Assembly: GCA_026874595.1 (NCBI GenBank)
Contig: CM049321.1
Span: 18,760,979 to 18,824,978, forward strand
DNA length: 64,000 nucleotides
Direction: 5' to 3'
Source: Sipunculus nudus
Lineage: Eukaryota > Annelida > Sipuncula > Golfingiida > Sipunculidae
Shown: positions 1 through 10,364 of the stretch, piece by piece
How positions within the stretch are numbered: the stretch's first letter is position 1
How the letters are laid out: each line of letters opens with the position of its first letter
Notes under the pieces: generated by a model
Databases searched by the model: none
Seen by the model: only the letters and a program-made list of their open reading frames with translations
Told to the model about the DNA's origin: nothing
Position numbers and translations under genes: made by a program

Positions 1-48
1 TGCTAATGGTAAAACCGGTATCGTTTTTAACACGTCCTCATCCAGCAT
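1..48 (-). pseudogene. N-terminal end of a gag-like relic (body lies left of the window)
   Basis: These 48 bases encode, on the minus strand, the first 16 codons (starting M-L-D-E-D) of the same frame that opens each gag-like relic in the array. The rest would lie in the preceding unit, outside the window. An in-frame TAA three codons upstream of the ATG makes this the only plausible start in that frame. Confidence 0.6.
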
Positions 49-649
49 CTGGAATTATTCTATCGACGTGAATCCGTGATGTGCTAAAACTGTGAGAGTT
101 TCTTGTGTCAAATTGTTCTTAATGCCCATTGCTGGACAGCAAAATCAAATGGTGTGTCCACCACCGCCTGTTTCTCCTACCCAGAGTCCTCTGTTGAGCC
201 CATTAGGAATTAAAGTGTACCTCGCCGCTGCAAACGCAGGTCGATTTTGTTGACTTGTCAGCGTATCAAACGTATCGCTGTAGGTACAATGCGAACTTCC
301 AATGATTCAGTATAGCTTATGGGCACCACAAACAAGCCCAGCGTAATTATGTCTATTGAGGATTTGAGTAGGCCTACATACCTCGCCATTGCGTTACTAT
401 AACGTTGCAAAGAGTCGACTGTGTTGACATATAACTATAAGACAGTTGTAAAAGGTATAAAAACGCCAGTGTTTGTTATGTCGTTAATGTGTGGCTTTTT
501 ACCTTGTGGGCACAACAACAAGACGCCTGTATCTCCTTGGAGTAAAGAGTTCGCTAGCCGCGAAAGCCAAGAAAAAATGCGTGTCCTTTGTGGTCTTTTA
601 AACGTTAAGTAGCCCTTAACAACCAAGCAGGGTTGGCCTAACGCCGGTT

Positions 650-675
650 GGCTGTGGCCACACGTGACCACAGCC
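650..675. repeat. GC-rich hairpin with E-box core
   Basis: Eight-base arms GGCTGTGG and CCACAGCC flank a core that pairs further after one mismatch and contains CACGTG. No variation was noticed between units; the other copies start near 8329, 16010, 23676, 30911, 38585, 46253, 53927 and 61606. CACGTG is the canonical E-box, but a role in transcription here is only a possibility. Confidence 0.55.
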
Positions 676-784
676 GAGCGACCTCATTAGCTGCTCCTAA
701 AATTCAAGTCACTTTTGTGGACTGCTCACTTTAAAATATAACGGCCCAGCAATCAAATGACAATAAAATTGTATATATTCTTAC

Positions 785-830
785 CTGCGATCTTTGGATG
801 ACCCCTTACGGACACTCCGTATTTTAACAT
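785..830 (-). other. Small minus-strand open segment ending in a consensus splice donor
   Basis: On the minus strand an ATG (830-828) opens a 15-codon frame reading K-Y-G-V-S-V-R-G-H-P-K after M-L and ends at CAG|GTAAG, with the exon boundary at 785/784. The donor matches the eukaryotic consensus well. No convincing acceptor was tied to it. The copy in unit 2 is 8464-8509 and in unit 3 16145-16190. It may be a vestigial first exon or chance. Confidence 0.25.
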
Positions 831-2630
831 TATAAATAGAATAATTACTGGCATTTCGAACTATAACTCTCCGACAGGACTCTTTCTAAGCCAGCTGGAT
901 CATAAAACGCAGAAACATTAAAATAATATATTATCTTAAAATATAAGCCAAACTAAACCATCTTTGAATGACACATTAATTATATGATACAATTACAGTT
1001 CCAATTAGTTTAGATAATCATTAATTTCAGTTGAGCATAATTGATATAATTTGTTGTAGAATACAAATTTTACTAATGGTCTGAATAATAACAGCAGAGG
1101 CAAAATGTAGGGAAGTTATTTATTTAATTATATGATTAAATAGATGATATTTGACTTGAAATGTTATGACAATTCCATGTGTACTTAGTGTCAAAGCAAT
1201 GTCATCGTGTGGGTAAAAGTTTATTTAGACTTCTATGATTCGGAGTTTATTGATGGAGCTTACAATAACAAACATGTTTGGGTTTCGGTGTACACAAGGC
1301 CTTGTAAAGCAAATGGGTATAACATCTGGTATTATTTTGCTACCTTCTCCAAAATGAATATGAACCACGCTAATGACATTTTCCCTGTGGACTCTGGTTA
1401 ATATCATATGAAAAGATAGTTGACGGGAAACCACACTTAAATAACCACTTATTAATTTTGTGTCAAAATTGTTTGACAACGGAACGGTGTCTTTTCAAGG
1501 GTTCGTTACGGATGCTTTGGCTGTTTCCTGGGTTATCATTGCAAGAGAAATCAACATGCGCAACTGTTATATAACTTAATAAGATACTGACAACAACAAA
1601 AATATTTGTAAACAATTTATTTGGAATGAAAAATTAAGGACAAGAGTTAAACTTAATAATAAATTTAATTTAATTGGAGGAAAATGTTTACTTGACATTT
1701 GATTACAAAATAGGGAAGTGATAACGGTATAGAGAACAATGGACTTAGATACACACCTAATTTTTTTTTTTTCTCCATGAAAAGTGATTTGTTTTATCAT
1801 TTGCAAATTACAGGGCACTTCATCCATAAACTTAACTTCCTTGATGGCGTATTAACTATACATTTGTACAAATTATAATGATGGCGCAATAAGAGAATTA
1901 TATTTTAAAGATGCCGTATTCTTAAATGCGATTTAGCTAAATGTAGGCAAAGTGCTGTCTCTTTGACAACCATATGGACATAGGTATGTTTGCTTAGCCT
2001 TAAAGAAAAAAAGGACAGAAATAAACCAGTGATATACCTTAATCGATGGTCAACCATTAACCACGAGTGAGACCGAGCCAAAATTCACTGTTGCATTTCC
2101 TGAACACAAAGGCATTTTTCTATTTCTTCGTTGACAGTTGTGGCCTTAGACATGCCCATAACCTTACATAACCATACCTTTGTTTGAAACCAATCACATT
2201 TATCGAAAATATCTTTAGACAGATTATCCCCCAGACTGATCATGCGTACTTTATCCGTGCTGCGAGCATGCTGTGCATTTTAAATTACGCAAGCAAAGCA
2301 TTTTTATTCAATGCATTAAAATCCAGAATGGTTGTGTCTCTACTTATCTGTATTTTAATTGTTCAATGAATTTCATGTTATCGTATACTGATTAAATTTG
2401 GTACGCGAACCCTAACGTATAATGCATTTCGTGTTAATTGCGTCATTGCTAAAATGTGATTTTGCTTAAATGCGCTACTGCCTACCATTTTTTCTGGCAA
2501 ACAAAGCCATTCAGAACGACGTTTTATTCAATGCTGTTTTCTTTTATTCCTTTTAAGCGGAACACTTGTGGCCCGGGCTTTGTAACGGATAATACTCCAC
2601 TCATTTTCTGTAATACGTGACCAGAGCATT

Positions 2631-2638
2631 TATATATA

Positions 2639-2683
<45 letters not shown>

Positions 2684-2688
2684 ATATT
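2631..2688. repeat. TA microsatellite, unit 1 (58 bp)
   Basis: (TA)n tract interrupted twice by TTT, the architecture found in T-type units (1, 2, 3, 7, 9). Confidence 0.95.
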
Positions 2689-2858
2689 CCTGTATTTATA
2701 TGCAATAAAAAATCAATAATCCATAAGTAGCCTGATGCTGACCCTCGTGATAAATATTAGAAATGGTAACCTGTTAATAAAGGTGACGCTTGGTTAAACA
2801 GAAGAGGTGTTAACCCTCTGTTATAGTTAATAAATGACTCTTCTACCGTACGTTGGCC

Positions 2859-2892
2859 ATTGACCCATTTTCATGTTGAATGATTGGTCAAT
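2859..2892. repeat. Inverted repeat ATTGACC / GGTCAAT
   Basis: Seven-base perfect arms at 2859-2865 and 2886-2892 with a 20-base spacer; the right arm overlaps ATTGG, an inverted CCAAT pentamer. Present in the other units. Function unknown. Confidence 0.45.
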
Positions 2893-3397
2893 ATTGAGCC
2901 TAACCAGGCCGATACCAGACCATATTCTTTTAAAAAATAACTAACTTTCTCTTTATTTTGAAATGGGAGAAATCTGTTTTACCGCAGACGAAAAGTAAAG
3001 GCATTCACGAATGGTACATTTTTTAAACCAATACGCCAGCTTCTAAAATTATTTAGAAAAAAAAATATTAGATGCATTTAATTGTAAGCTCCGCTTTGTT
3101 GTTACAATGAATGACAGCAGAAATGGCAAAGCCCAGAATGCTACACAAATAATGTACCTGGTGTAAAAGAAAAGTAATGCTTAATAGTAGTACCTTGGTG
3201 TAAATCACAGTTTGCTCTCTAAGAAAGATACAAGAGAACCTGCAAATACATCATGTGGAATGCACCCCTTCTCCTGTAGTATATAGATCCAAAGGCAAGT
3301 TGTACAGCAACAAGGTGATAACAGTCAGAGATATTTGGAAATGTATGTGTTTCACTATGATACATTTGTTTGTGATATGCAGCTGATAGGTATTTTA

Positions 3398-3428
3398 CTC
3401 GGTTGTCGTGGTTATAAAAAAAACCGAG
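3398..3428. repeat. Inverted repeat CTCGGTT / AACCGAG
   Basis: Seven-base perfect arms with a 17-base A-rich spacer whose A run varies by a base or two between units. Function unknown. Confidence 0.45.
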
Positions 3429-3500
3429 CCATTTATGTAAAGCTCTGGTTAATCATTTTGTCATGAACACTCATTATAGTTCATCAAAAATACAAGAATT

Positions 3501-3536
3501 AGTTCCTGAGTGGAACTTAAGTGGCTGAGTGACTCA
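3501..3536. repeat. Small hairpin plus TGAGTGACTCA palindrome
   Basis: AGTTCC and GGAACT (3501-3506, 3512-3517) form a 5-base-loop hairpin; ten bases on, TGAGTGACTCA (3526-3536) is an odd-length palindrome containing TGACTCA, the AP-1 core. Present in all copies; role unknown. Confidence 0.4.
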
Positions 3537-5370
3537 TTGTTCAACAAGGATATCCTATTAATTCATCTAATTACTTTTGTCCAACAACGAAAGAAGAACA
3601 CTTAAGAACTATTAACGGTAATCTGGTTTAACAACGGGCAGTAATATTGACCTTATTATTAATTTTTCCATTAAAGATGAAAAGCTATGGGATAAAGTTA
3701 CCCTCTTATCATTTGATGTATCTTTTTATGTTATTATGATATAAGTCGGGTAGTCATGCCGTTTTGGACAGACCAATATCATTATTTTCCTGGTTACATC
3801 ATATATGTTTATTTATATATGGGTCTTCGTATATACGACAAGCCTGTCATATATAACCTCTTTATGTCAATTATTTATGCTTTACTGCTTGTTCATTATC
3901 GAACAATTGGATGTTAATATAAATTTATCTCTTACAACCCTGCGATGCAAATATAAATAAAAATAAACCTGCAAAACCATAAAACGTGTGTAAAACAGGG
4001 CATATACCTTCTACAAATAACCGAAGCCTCACGAACCTCTTGTGTAAACATTCATTTAGCTTAAAAAAGAGGGTATCAGTAGTACAATATAATTATGTTG
4101 AGTGTGGAATGCAGAAGCAATGTTTGCCTTTGCTTGATATTTTTCTATATCTGACTGATATACTCATCGAAGAAACGTGTTTTCATGCTTAACCTTTTTT
4201 TGAGGGACACACATGAATTTTTACCAGGTATTAAAAATTAGAGTTCCCTTTTAACATTAAACGAAACGCTCCAAAATAATAACGATGCACGTATCGCATA
4301 TCTCCCTAGAAATTTTTGAACAACACCGCCCTACTAGCGACCAATAGAATCAGTATCCCATATTAATGTTTAAAATTTATGAAACCTATGGCTCGTTTAC
4401 TGCAACATTAATTATTTCATCAGATTCATATGATTTTTCCTGTGATCTAGAATGAATATTTACATTCAAAATAGAAAAAAAATCATAAAAAATATATTTG
4501 CCATATGTCAGGGGAATATTGTTTTGAATTATTTGGTATAATGAAAAGCAAGCGTTATAATAACATTCGATCGCAAATACGAATATTATGTCATTGACAA
4601 ACTCTAATTATTGTAATAATTTAAGTTCAGGATACCTTTAATCTGTTTAAGCATTATTTCTTAAAAATGAAATTTGCCATTCCGGCAAACGGGAGATTCG
4701 TTTGGTTTCCACTGGCACTTGGGGAATGCTAACGATCTTATTGTGCCACCAACTGGTTGACTGTAGTTTCCTTTAGCCTAACTTAATTTTTCCTTTTGCC
4801 ACTTATATCTTTTGTTAAAAATGTAATTTGCTTAATAAGAAAGTAAAGCATGGAGACCGCAACAGATATCATTCGAAACATTGCACACATATCTCATCAG
4901 AATACTCTAATACCTAGCATGATTTGGATGGGTTCAAGTACTGACAATATAAATAGCATATAGGTTCTTTTCCTGGACACAAATGTAACACGCCTTGATA
5001 AAGCATAATAAAATAAATTGCATCTAAACCATGCTTTATAGGTCCGAAGCATGATCAGTATCTACATCTTCTACTTAAGTATGATTTGATGAAAGTCAAA
5101 AGTCACAACAGATGAATGATTCAGTCTTAAAAATGTTTAATATCAGTAGTAAACCAGAAAGACAAATTTTGAACGAAAAAGAACACAACTAAAGCTTTTT
5201 AATGTTGGTAAGTGCAAAGTAATCAATGTACTATATCTGACTATCGGGGGTTCGCTTCCGTAGGGAAAGATATCAATTATTATTACAATATTTTACTTAA
5301 AAAATAACTGTATCAATGGACAAAATAGACAAATATGTAACCGTTTGAAATCTATCATTACTACAAAAAT

Positions 5371-5442
5371 TTACAAAATTGTAATCAATTACGATTACAA
5401 AAAAAATCGTTTGTAATTAATCAAGATTACGGAAAACGATTT
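5371..5442. repeat. Cluster of three adjacent or nested inverted repeats
   Basis: Three foldbacks lie side by side: TTACAA-AA-TTGTAA (5371-5384); TGTAATC-AATTAC-GATTACA (5380-5399, overlapping the first); and a longer stem with outer arms AAATCGTTT / AAACGATTT (5404-5412, 5434-5442) and inner arms GTAAT / ATTAC (5413-5417, 5426-5430). Other copies lie at 13050-13122, 20716-20788, 28384-28456, 35626-35698, 43296-43368, 50973-51045 and 58646-58719. In unit 4 the middle hairpin loses one arm because GATTACA has become GATTAAA. Confidence 0.6.
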
Positions 5443-5599
5443 CCCAATGACTGGATGTAATCTTTCGTGCTTGCGCGGAGAAGAAAGCGTTTTACAATTC
5501 GACTCCCCAGGTCCCACTATAATTACACGAAACAATTCATTGGGACTATTATCTGACCATTAATCGCAAATATTCTTTCCAGGAATAGTATTAATTATA

Positions 5600-5615
5600 C
5601 ATACAAATATGTATG
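5600..5615. repeat. Short hairpin CATACA-AATA-TGTATG
   Basis: Perfect six-base arms with a 4-base loop, present in all units that reach this point. Function unknown. Confidence 0.4.
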
Positions 5616-5640
5616 ATACGATACCTTCCTGACCGTTTCG

Positions 5641-5668
5641 TGACAATGCTACCACTGTATCATTGTCA
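5641..5668. repeat. Hairpin TGACAATG / CATTGTCA beside the unit-4 deletion breakpoint
   Basis: Perfect eight-base arms (5641-5648, 5661-5668) with a 12-base loop. The left breakpoint of the unit-4 deletion lies at the loop/right-arm boundary (GTATCA, 5657-5662). Unit 8 has TTACAATG in the left arm, which breaks one pair. Confidence 0.55.
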
Positions 5669-6660
5669 CATCCTCAAAAAAAAATGGATATTCCAGATTC
5701 GTATAACGAGACCAAACTGGCTGAAGCTCTCACATACACACAAAAATGAGAAAGACGAGTGTAAAAAAATAAGTATATATTCAAGGAAATCTTACAATTA
5801 TCTAGGGAGTCGTTTTACTCTCAAGGCAGAATAACAATATCCCATGAATCCGTATTAATGCAATACACAAACAGAGTCCACACACTGCACAGTTAAAAGA
5901 AGTTCGCACGGTCCCTAGCCTACTGGTCACATGACCGTCACGCAAGAGGTCACTCTGTTTAACACCGTACACGCACAGGCGCCCCTCGTCGTAAAACCGG
6001 GTCTCCGTTCTCGAAGTAACACAGGTAAAAGAATCCGTTGTCGAATATTTTAAGCCCACGACAATATACAGTTCCAACGGGTCAGCGTATCAATTTTTCA
6101 GGTCTGTTTTCTATGGCCCCATCACGGCAGATAAACATCAACTTATTACAATTCCGTCTGTAAACGGAACATGCATGTCCGTTAGCGAAATGTTATTGAT
6201 GTAGGTTGCCCACAGCCTCTAACATATCATACATCTGGAATCGTCCCTGCGCTGAACATTTCATAGGCATCTTTGGAGATTCATGCTAGACAGACAATCT
6301 CTCGGATATCAACATCAGGCGCCTTGCCCCAGAAATTTCTATCTTTGCTTTCCTCTTTCCAGCTTATACATCGATGCTGATGACACGCTTTCTGACCGTC
6401 CTTAGACCATCGTTCGATCGCATGAATACAACAAACTGAACACGCTTCCAGAGACAAACGTATGAAAAATGTATGATGTATGTATCTGTTCTCCCTTTTC
6501 TATGATATGAAACCCATGTTTATACCCTGTAACAGGAATTCCTTGTCCTCGTCCCCTTCTAGCTCAGTAGCCCATAACTCGGGTGTTTTGAAAGAGAATT
6601 ACTAAAGTGTGGGCTATCAAGTCGGCTTTTATCTTGGCAAAGACAGCTGGTTGGTAATCC

Positions 6661-7727
6661 CTATGCCGAGGGGTCCTCTGACCCCTGTGGGTGAAGTGAC
6701 CTAGGTTGGGGTTTTCCACACCCATTGACTGAGCATATGTGGGCATATTTACAATTAGAATTAAACCTGCATGATCCCTTATTAAAGGAGATACAAATCT
6801 CCCTCCCTGATAGATCAACTTGTCTCTTATACTGACCCGACTCTATGCAATTTATTGTTTGTCCTGATTCTTAAAGCCCATGTTAATTACTGGTGCTTTA
6901 GGTTGTAACCAAAATTGACTTAAGGTTGGAATTTGTAAACCCCATTGACACTGCAATTTTGCCTGCTCTTTTCGATATAAATCATCGAACATGACCACAT
7001 CGGCCCATCTGTACTGCTGAGCTAAATCAGTAACTTGGATAAGGTAGGCCAAATATTCTGGAATATTAGCGAGACCCACCTTACCCTGTCTCATTAAGGT
7101 ATCAAGAATTCTGAGAGCCGATCAAAACCATAGCTCTTTTGAGATCGACTCAAGTTTAGGTTCCTTTTTTTTTAATTTAAAATATAAATCCACCCCCCCC
7201 CCCCCCGCTACCTGGGAGACTAGCTCCTCAACATCAATGTTATGCATACTACCTATCACAGGTCTAGCAAAGTCAATGATCTTTAGATAAGGAATGTCCG
7301 TTACGGGTCTCAAATACATCGATGTTGAATCACACTGCAGTACCGTAGTTAGGGTTCCCCTACCCTGTGTTGCTTGGCCTTAGTGTACCAGGGGCGGTTG
7401 ATCTAGCCTTTCTTGGGCCTGGAGAAGCGCCATGTTATGCCATGCTCGGGCTTCATCATCTTGTCTACGAGGATGTGGTACAGTTGTTGTTGACTCGTCC
7501 CACAGGGAGCCAAGGATTTCATCAACCGTTGACTGCAGAATGCCGATTTCTTGTGTCGTTTTATTTTGAGCCGTCATACAGACGGACGGACGACAGCTGG
7601 GCTGCTCTACGCCGCCATTTTGGATGCCTCCTCTCGTACAGTTTAGACGTTTTACGGCAAGTCGTAAAGCCAGTGATTGTGCTAATGGTAAAACCGGTAT
7701 CGTTTTTAACACGTCCTCATCCAGCAT
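6661..7727 (-). pseudogene. Retroelement gag-like relic, unit 1 copy, broken
   Basis: Minus-strand remains of a retroelement structural (gag-like) protein in three segments. Segment 1 (7727 downward) is a charged N-terminal region with a possible helical stretch. Segment 2 (7094-6852) has a gag-like helical pattern: Y-L-x-Y-L-I, A-Q-Q-Y-x-W, then F-D-D-x-Y-R and a later Q-W. Segment 3, in another frame (6870-6664), carries a C-x7-C-x5-C-x3-H zinc finger (Cys codons at 6795, 6771 and 6753, His at 6741) followed by C, C and H. In this copy a CAA-to-TAA change at 7380-7382 cuts segment 1 to 115 residues. A run of 14 C (7193-7206) and a T run separate segments 1 and 2. No pol domain follows. The pattern recalls gag of tyrosine-recombinase (DIRS-like) retroelements, by motif memory only. 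Confidence 0.7.
7193..7206. repeat. Hypervariable poly-C tract (unit 1: 14 C)
   Basis: C run inside the gag relic. Lengths in units 1 to 8 are 14, 16, 17, 12, 16, 14, 11 and 9+A+6. Other copies are 14872-14887, 22537-22553, 29777-29788, 37447-37462, 45117-45130, 52794-52804 and 60468-60483. A T run of 7 to 9 lies about 25 bases to its left. Length modulo 3 sets where the relic's first frame ends. On the minus strand it is a long G run. Confidence 0.95.
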
Positions 7728-10315
7728 CTGGAATTATTCTATCGACGTGAATCCGTGATGTGCTAAAACTGTGAGAGTTTCTTGTGTCAAATTGTTCTTA
7801 ATGCCCATTGCTGGACAGCAAAATCAAATGGTGTGTCCACCACCGCCTGTTTCTCCTACCCAGAGTCCTCTGTTGAGCCCATTAGGAATTAAAGTGTACC
7901 TCGCCGCTGCAAACGCAGGTCGATTTTGTTGACTTGTCAGCGTATCAAACGTATCGCTGTAGGTACAATGCGAACTTCCAATGATTCAGTATAGCTTATG
8001 GGCACCACAAACAAGCCCAGCGTAATTATGTCTATTGAGGATTTGAGTAGGCCTACATACCTCGCCATTGCGTTACTATAACGTTGCAAAGAGTCGACTG
8101 TGTTGACATATAACTATAAGACAGTTGTAAAAGGTATAAAAACGCCAGTGTTTGTTATGTCGTTAATGTGTGGCTTTTTACCTTGTGGGCACAACAACAA
8201 GACGCCTGTATCTCCTTGGAGTAAAGAGTTCGCTAGCCGCGAAAGCCAAGAAAAAATGCGTGTCCTTTGTGGTCTTTTAAACGTTAAGTAGCCCTTAACA
8301 ACCAAGCAGGGTTGGCCTAACGCCGGTTGGCTGTGGCCACACGTGACCACAGCCGAGCGACCTCATTAGCTGCTCCTAAAATTCAAGTCACTTTTGTGGA
8401 CTGCTCACTTTAAAATATAACGGCCCAGCAATCAAATGACAATAAAATTGTATATATTCTTACCTGCGATCTTTGGATGACCCCTTACGGACACTCCGTA
8501 TTTTAACATTATAAATAGAATAATTACTGGCATTTCGAACTATAACTCTCCGACAGGACTCTTTCTAAGCCAGCTGGATCATAAAACGCAGAAACATTAA
8601 AATAATATATTATCTTAAAATATAAGCCAAACTAAACCATCTTTGAATGACACATTAATTATATGATACAATTACAGTTCCAATTAGTTTAGATAATCAT
8701 TAATTTCAGTTGAGCATAATTGATATAATTTGTTGTAGAATACAAATTTTACTAATGGTCTGAATAATAACAGCAGAGGCAAAATGTAGGGAAGTTATTT
8801 ATTTAATTATATGATTAAATAGATGATATTTGACTTGAAATGTTATGACAATTCCATGTGTACTTAGTGTCAAAGCAATGTCATCGTGTGGGTAAAAGTT
8901 TATTTAGACTTCTATGATTCGGAGTTTATTGATGGAGCTTACAATAACAAACATGTTTGGGTTTCGGTGTACACAAGGCCTTGTAAAGCAAATGGGTATA
9001 ACATCTTGTATTATTTTGCTACCTTCTCCAAAATGAATATGAACCACGCTAATGACATTGTTCCCTGTGGACTCTGGTTAATATCATATGAAAAGATAGT
9101 TGACGGGAAACCACACTTAAATAACCACTTATTAATTTTGTGTCAAAATTGTTTGACAACGGAACGGTGTCTTTTCAAGGGTTCGTTACGGATGCTTTGG
9201 CTGTTTCCTGGGTTATCATTGCAAGAGAAATCAACATGCGCAACTGTTATATAACTTAATAAGATACTGACAACAACAAAAATATTTGTAAACAATTTAT
9301 TTGGAATGAAAAATTAAGGACAAGAGTTAAACTTAATAATAAATTTAATTTAATTGGAGGAAAATGTTTCCTTGACATTTGATTACAAAATAGGGAAGTG
9401 ATAACGGTATAGAGAACAATGGACTTAGATACACACCTAATTTTTTTTTCTCCATGAAAAGTGATTTGTTTTATCATTTGCAAATTACAGGGCACTTCAT
9501 CCATAAACTTAACTTCCTTGATGGCGTATTAACTATACATTTGTACAAATTATAATGATGGCGCAATAAGAGAATTATATTTTAAAGATGCCGTATTCTT
9601 AAATGCGATTTAGCTAAATGTAGGCAAAGTGCTGTCTCTTTGACAACCATATGGACATAGGTATGTTTGCTTAGCCTTAAAGAAAAAAAGGACAGAAATA
9701 AACCAGTGATATACCTTAATCGATGGTCAACCATTAACCACGAGTGAGACCGAGCCAAAATTCACTGTTGCATTTCCTGAACACAAAGGCATTTTTCTAT
9801 TTCTTCGTTGACAGTTGTGGCCTTAGACATGCCCATAACCTTACATAACCATACCTTTGTTTGAAACCAATCACATTTATCGAAAATATCTTTAGACAGA
9901 TTATCCCCCAGACTGATCATGCGTACTTTATCCGTGCTGCGAGCATGCTGTGCATTTTAAATTACGCAAGCAAAGCATTTTTATTCAATGCATTAAAATC
10001 CAGAATGGTTGTGTCTCTACTTATCTGTATTTTAATTGTTCAATGAATTTCATGTTATCGTATACTGATTAAATTTGGTACGCGAACCCTAACGTATAAT
10101 GCATTTCGTGTTAATTGCGTCATTGCTAAAATGTGATTTTGCTTAAATGCGCTACTGCCTACCATTTTTTCTGGCAAACAAAGCCATTCAGAACGACGTT
10201 TTATTCAATGCTGTTTTCTTTTATTCCTTTTAAGCGGAACACTTGTGGCCCGGGCTTTGTAACGGATAATACTCCACTCATTTTCTGTAATACGTGACCA
10301 GAGCATTTATATATA

Positions 10316-10364
<49 letters not shown>

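Larger units (their letters stand above)
49..6660. other. Gene-free bulk of the unit (unit 1 example)
   Basis: About 6.6 kb without a recognisable gene. Open frames here are short (under 125 codons), many start at GTG or TTG, and they lack family motifs I know. AT-rich sequence dominates 680-5870; 5870-6100 and 6130-6440 are more balanced in base composition but still carry no recognisable frame. Contents worth marking are listed separately: the hairpin at 650-675, a splice-donor-bounded segment at 785-830, the TA tract at 2631-2688, and inverted repeats between 2859 and 5668. The same description applies to the matching stretch of units 2 to 9. Confidence 0.75.
1..7679. repeat. Tandem macrosatellite unit 1 (7679 bp)
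   Basis: First full copy of the tandem unit; its opening bases recur at 7680, 15361, 23027, 30262, 37936, 45604, 53278 and 60957, always in the same orientation. It belongs to the T type in its first half (base 2119 is T) and carries C at 5909 in its second half. Private changes include a 1-bp deletion near 1380, a CAA-to-TAA change in the gag relic at 7380-7382, and an expanded T run near 1760. Between 49 and 6660 I see no convincing gene, only short frames, a TA microsatellite and inverted repeats. Confidence 0.97.

Noticed and set aside
435-671. Overlapping open frames on both strands (63 codons plus, 78 codons minus) in all nine units
   Set aside because: No recognisable domain, the plus frame starts at GTG, and every unit is almost identical here, so persistence says nothing about selection.
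5245-5262. B-box-like GGTTCGCTTCC, possible tRNA-derived SINE
   Set aside because: One mismatch to the B-box consensus but no paired T-stem and no A box at proper spacing; unit 4 has a further mismatch.
5802-6077. A 91-codon minus-strand frame in most units
   Set aside because: No family match in my reading and lost entirely in unit 4; short and probably chance in a balanced-composition stretch.
6559-6590. tRNA-like start (tagctcagtagcc)
   Set aside because: Only the A-box-like piece is present; no cloverleaf arms or B box at the right distance.
1-7679. rDNA, histone or snRNA gene cluster as the reason for tandem repetition
   Set aside because: No rRNA, histone or snRNA sequence was recognised on either strand of the unit.
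7367-7750. A 127-codon plus-strand frame seen in every unit
   Set aside because: It lies antisense to the gag relic and starts at TTG; it is best read as a shadow of that more GC-rich region.
8886-9254. A 122-codon plus-strand frame, also at 16552-16920, 24233-24601, 46810-47178, 54484-54852 and 62163-62531
   Set aside because: It starts at GTG, has no motif I recognise, and is broken by a 1-bp deletion in unit 1 and a 2-bp deletion in units 5 and 6. Conservation elsewhere only mirrors the near identity of the units.
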